Both the position numbers and the translations under genes were made by a program. From NCBI GenBank assembly GCA_012797575.1, contig JAAZOW010000274.1, forward strand, positions 1-6,483: a stretch of DNA of 6,483 nucleotides. Reading direction: 5' to 3'. Origin of the DNA: Methanomicrobiales archaeon (GTDB lineage Archaea > Halobacteriota > Methanomicrobia > Methanomicrobiales > Methanoculleaceae). A model generated the notes under the pieces. It was given only the letters and a program-made list of their open reading frames with translations. It was not told where the DNA came from and made no database searches. Shown piece after piece: positions 5,511 to 6,483 of the stretch (position 1 is its first letter; every line of letters starts with the position of its first letter).

Positions 5511-5690
5511 TCACCTCAAGTGGTTGTTTCCCGGGATTCCTAGATTGATCTCCGCTGGGCAGAGCCCGGTATCGGCCAGCGCTTCTGGGTAGTGCTCGAA
5601 GAGATACCTGGGTGGCTGCGCCTGCATACACCCGGGGCACGGCTTTCCATCGGGTATCAGCCATATACTGGAGCACTTGCCTGCTCCTGG
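5511..5690 (-). pseudogene. Possible gene remnant or small Cys-containing protein
   Basis: This frame is open for 59 codons between a stop at 5691-5693 and its own TGA (5511-5513). Its translation looks protein-like: C6, then IPDGKPCPGCMQ with a CPGC pair (C18, C21), PPRYLFEHYPEALADTGLCPAEINLGIPG with C44. The three-cysteine pattern would suit a metal site. No start codon precedes the CPGC pair; the only ATG (5625-5627) comes just after it and lacks a ribosome site. That suggests a truncated or frameshifted remnant. A loose resemblance to the PCxxC...C segment of ThiF/MoeB-like proteins is too weak to name it. The rest of the 5487-5780 stretch shows nothing recognisable. Confidence 0.25.
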
Positions 5691-5781
5691 TTACGTATCC
5701 GAGGATCGCTTCGGGCGGCACCAGGGAAGGGTGAAGGTCCGCCTGCGCGCATACAACTCACGCGCCGGGGCGGGCTCTATG

Positions 5782-5798
5782 CAAAAAGCGGCTTTTTG
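5782..5798 (-). terminator. Terminator-like hairpin after ABCE1
   Basis: CAAAAAGC-G-GCTTTTTG is an 8-bp inverted repeat with a tight centre, ending in a run of five Ts on either strand. On the minus strand it starts 8 bases beyond the ABCE1 stop codon, the right place to end that transcript. Being symmetric, it could also stop rightward transcription. Confidence 0.55.
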
Positions 5799-5805
5799 GT
5801 GCTGC

Positions 5806-6483
5806 CTAGGACTTTGTGATCTCCGCGTAGTAGTACTCGCCGGCCGCCATCTGTTCCCGGTCAAGGAACGATCCCGGTTTGTTGATCCGCGGCCTTCCGG
5901 TCTTGTCACGCCGGAAGGTGATCCCGAGCGCCGCAAGGAACCGGTTCATGCCCGGCGCCATATCAAACGGTCCTGTGGCCTCGCCGCTGATACCGGGCTC
6001 TCCCTCAAAGACCAGGATCCGGTCGCTGATCATGTCGATCACGTAGATGTCGTGGTCGATCACGAGCGTGCTCGCATCCCGCCCCTCGGCATGTCTCCGG
6101 ATCAGCCGGGAGATCTTGACCCGCTGCTCCACGTCGAGGTGCGCGCTCGGTTCGTCCAGGATGTAGAGGTCGGCATCCCGCGAGAGGCATATGGCGATCG
6201 CCACCCGCTGGAGTTCACCACCGGAGAGAGTGTTTATCGGCGCCTGGAGGATCGGGGCGAGGGAGAGGGGCTCCAGGATCTCGTGCTGGTAGAACGATGT
6301 ATCGAACTTTGTCGTCGTCTGTCTGAGGAGCTCTTCGACGGTCGCCCCGGTATCCCCTTTGAGGTACTGCGGTTTGTAGGAGATCCGCACCCTGGTGTCC
6401 ATCGAACCGGTATCAGGCTCGATCGCCCCGGCGAGGAGCTTTGCAAACGTGCTCTTCCCGATACCGTTCGCCCCGACGACTCC
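5806..6483 (-). CDS. abce1: ABCE1/RLI ribosome-recycling ATPase, C-terminal part (partial)
   Basis: The last 225 residues of ABCE1 (RNase L inhibitor family), cut by the window edge. It is a soluble twin-ATPase with N-terminal iron-sulfur clusters that splits ribosomes after termination in archaea and eukaryotes. The visible part is the second nucleotide-binding domain: Walker A GANGIGKST (4-12), Q-loop KPQYL, signature LSGGELQRVAIA (86-97), Walker B LYILDEPSAHLD (106-117) and switch His in IDHD (142-145). The ABCE1-specific tail follows, with RDKTGRPRINKPGSFLDREQ and GEYYY. LDEPSAHLDVEQR and that tail separate it from ordinary transporter ATPases. The iron-sulfur and first ATPase domains should lie beyond 6483. 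The reading frame runs unbroken to the edge; stop is TAG at 5806-5808. It is an archaeal core gene, likely native to the genome. Confidence 0.96.
   Translation of the reverse strand, partial: GVVGANGIGKSTFAKLLAGAIEPDTGSMDTRVRISYKPQYLKGDTGATVEELLRQTTTKFDTSFYQHEILEPLSLAPILQAPINTLSGGELQRVAIAICLSRDADLYILDEPSAHLDVEQRVKISRLIRRHAEGRDASTLVIDHDIYVIDMISDRILVFEGEPGISGEATGPFDMAPGMNRFLAALGITFRRDKTGRPRINKPGSFLDREQMAAGEYYYAEITKS

Noticed and set aside
5326..5721. Minus-strand 131-codon frame upstream of fno
   Set aside because: It crosses the fno promoter, leader and ribosome site, overlaps the fno start, and its first half is Arg-rich with no motif.
5592..5819. Plus-strand 75-codon frame
   Set aside because: It begins at GTG without a ribosome site, runs through the terminator-like hairpin and has no recognisable domain.
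1..6483. CRISPR array, tRNA or rRNA genes, insertion sequences
   Set aside because: No regularly spaced repeats, no cloverleaf or CCA-ended tRNA arms, and no transposase motif or terminal inverted repeats were seen on either strand by eye.

Overview
The window reads as a piece of a euryarchaeal methanogen genome, most likely from the Methanomicrobiales (Methanoculleus-like). Two genes point to this: an F420-dependent NADP reductase (fno/npdG) and the C-terminal half of the archaeal/eukaryal ribosome-recycling ATPase ABCE1 (RLI). Other support comes from GC-rich codon use, TATA-box promoters and short A/T-rich intergenic control regions. The genus is inference; nothing in the window proves it.

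Layout. Positions 9-4395 hold four enzymes of lower and middle glycolysis as two divergent units around a control region at about 2047-2209. Leftward are gpmA (cofactor-dependent phosphoglycerate mutase, 1300-2046) and gap (class I glyceraldehyde-3-phosphate dehydrogenase, 9-1016). They are separated by 283 bases with a separate promoter for gap, a strong dyad and a diverged repeat. Rightward are pgk (2210-3427) and pfkA (3424-4395), overlapping at TTGA. A 15-bp-stem hairpin follows pfkA, and a 262-base convergent spacer leads to fno (minus, 4658-5329). A 476-base region (5330-5805) holds the fno promoter and leader, a possible remnant open frame with a CPGC motif, and a terminator-like hairpin. 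The ABCE1 gene (minus) runs off the right edge.

How it fits together. Gap, Pgk and GpmA would convert glyceraldehyde-3-phosphate to 2-phosphoglycerate via 1,3-bisphosphoglycerate and 3-phosphoglycerate, and PfkA would commit fructose-6-phosphate to the same route. The notable point is that all four are of the bacterial Embden-Meyerhof type. Archaea, including many methanogens, more often use class II GAPDH, archaeal Pgk, ADP-dependent PFK and cofactor-independent PGM. The block therefore looks like an acquired glycolytic cassette beside native archaeal genes. Pgk and PfkA carry substitutions at nucleotide-binding positions (S358 where Asp is usual; E103 where Asp is usual), so donor use deserves testing. 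Fno couples F420H2 to NADPH, but its placement next to the cassette may be coincidental.
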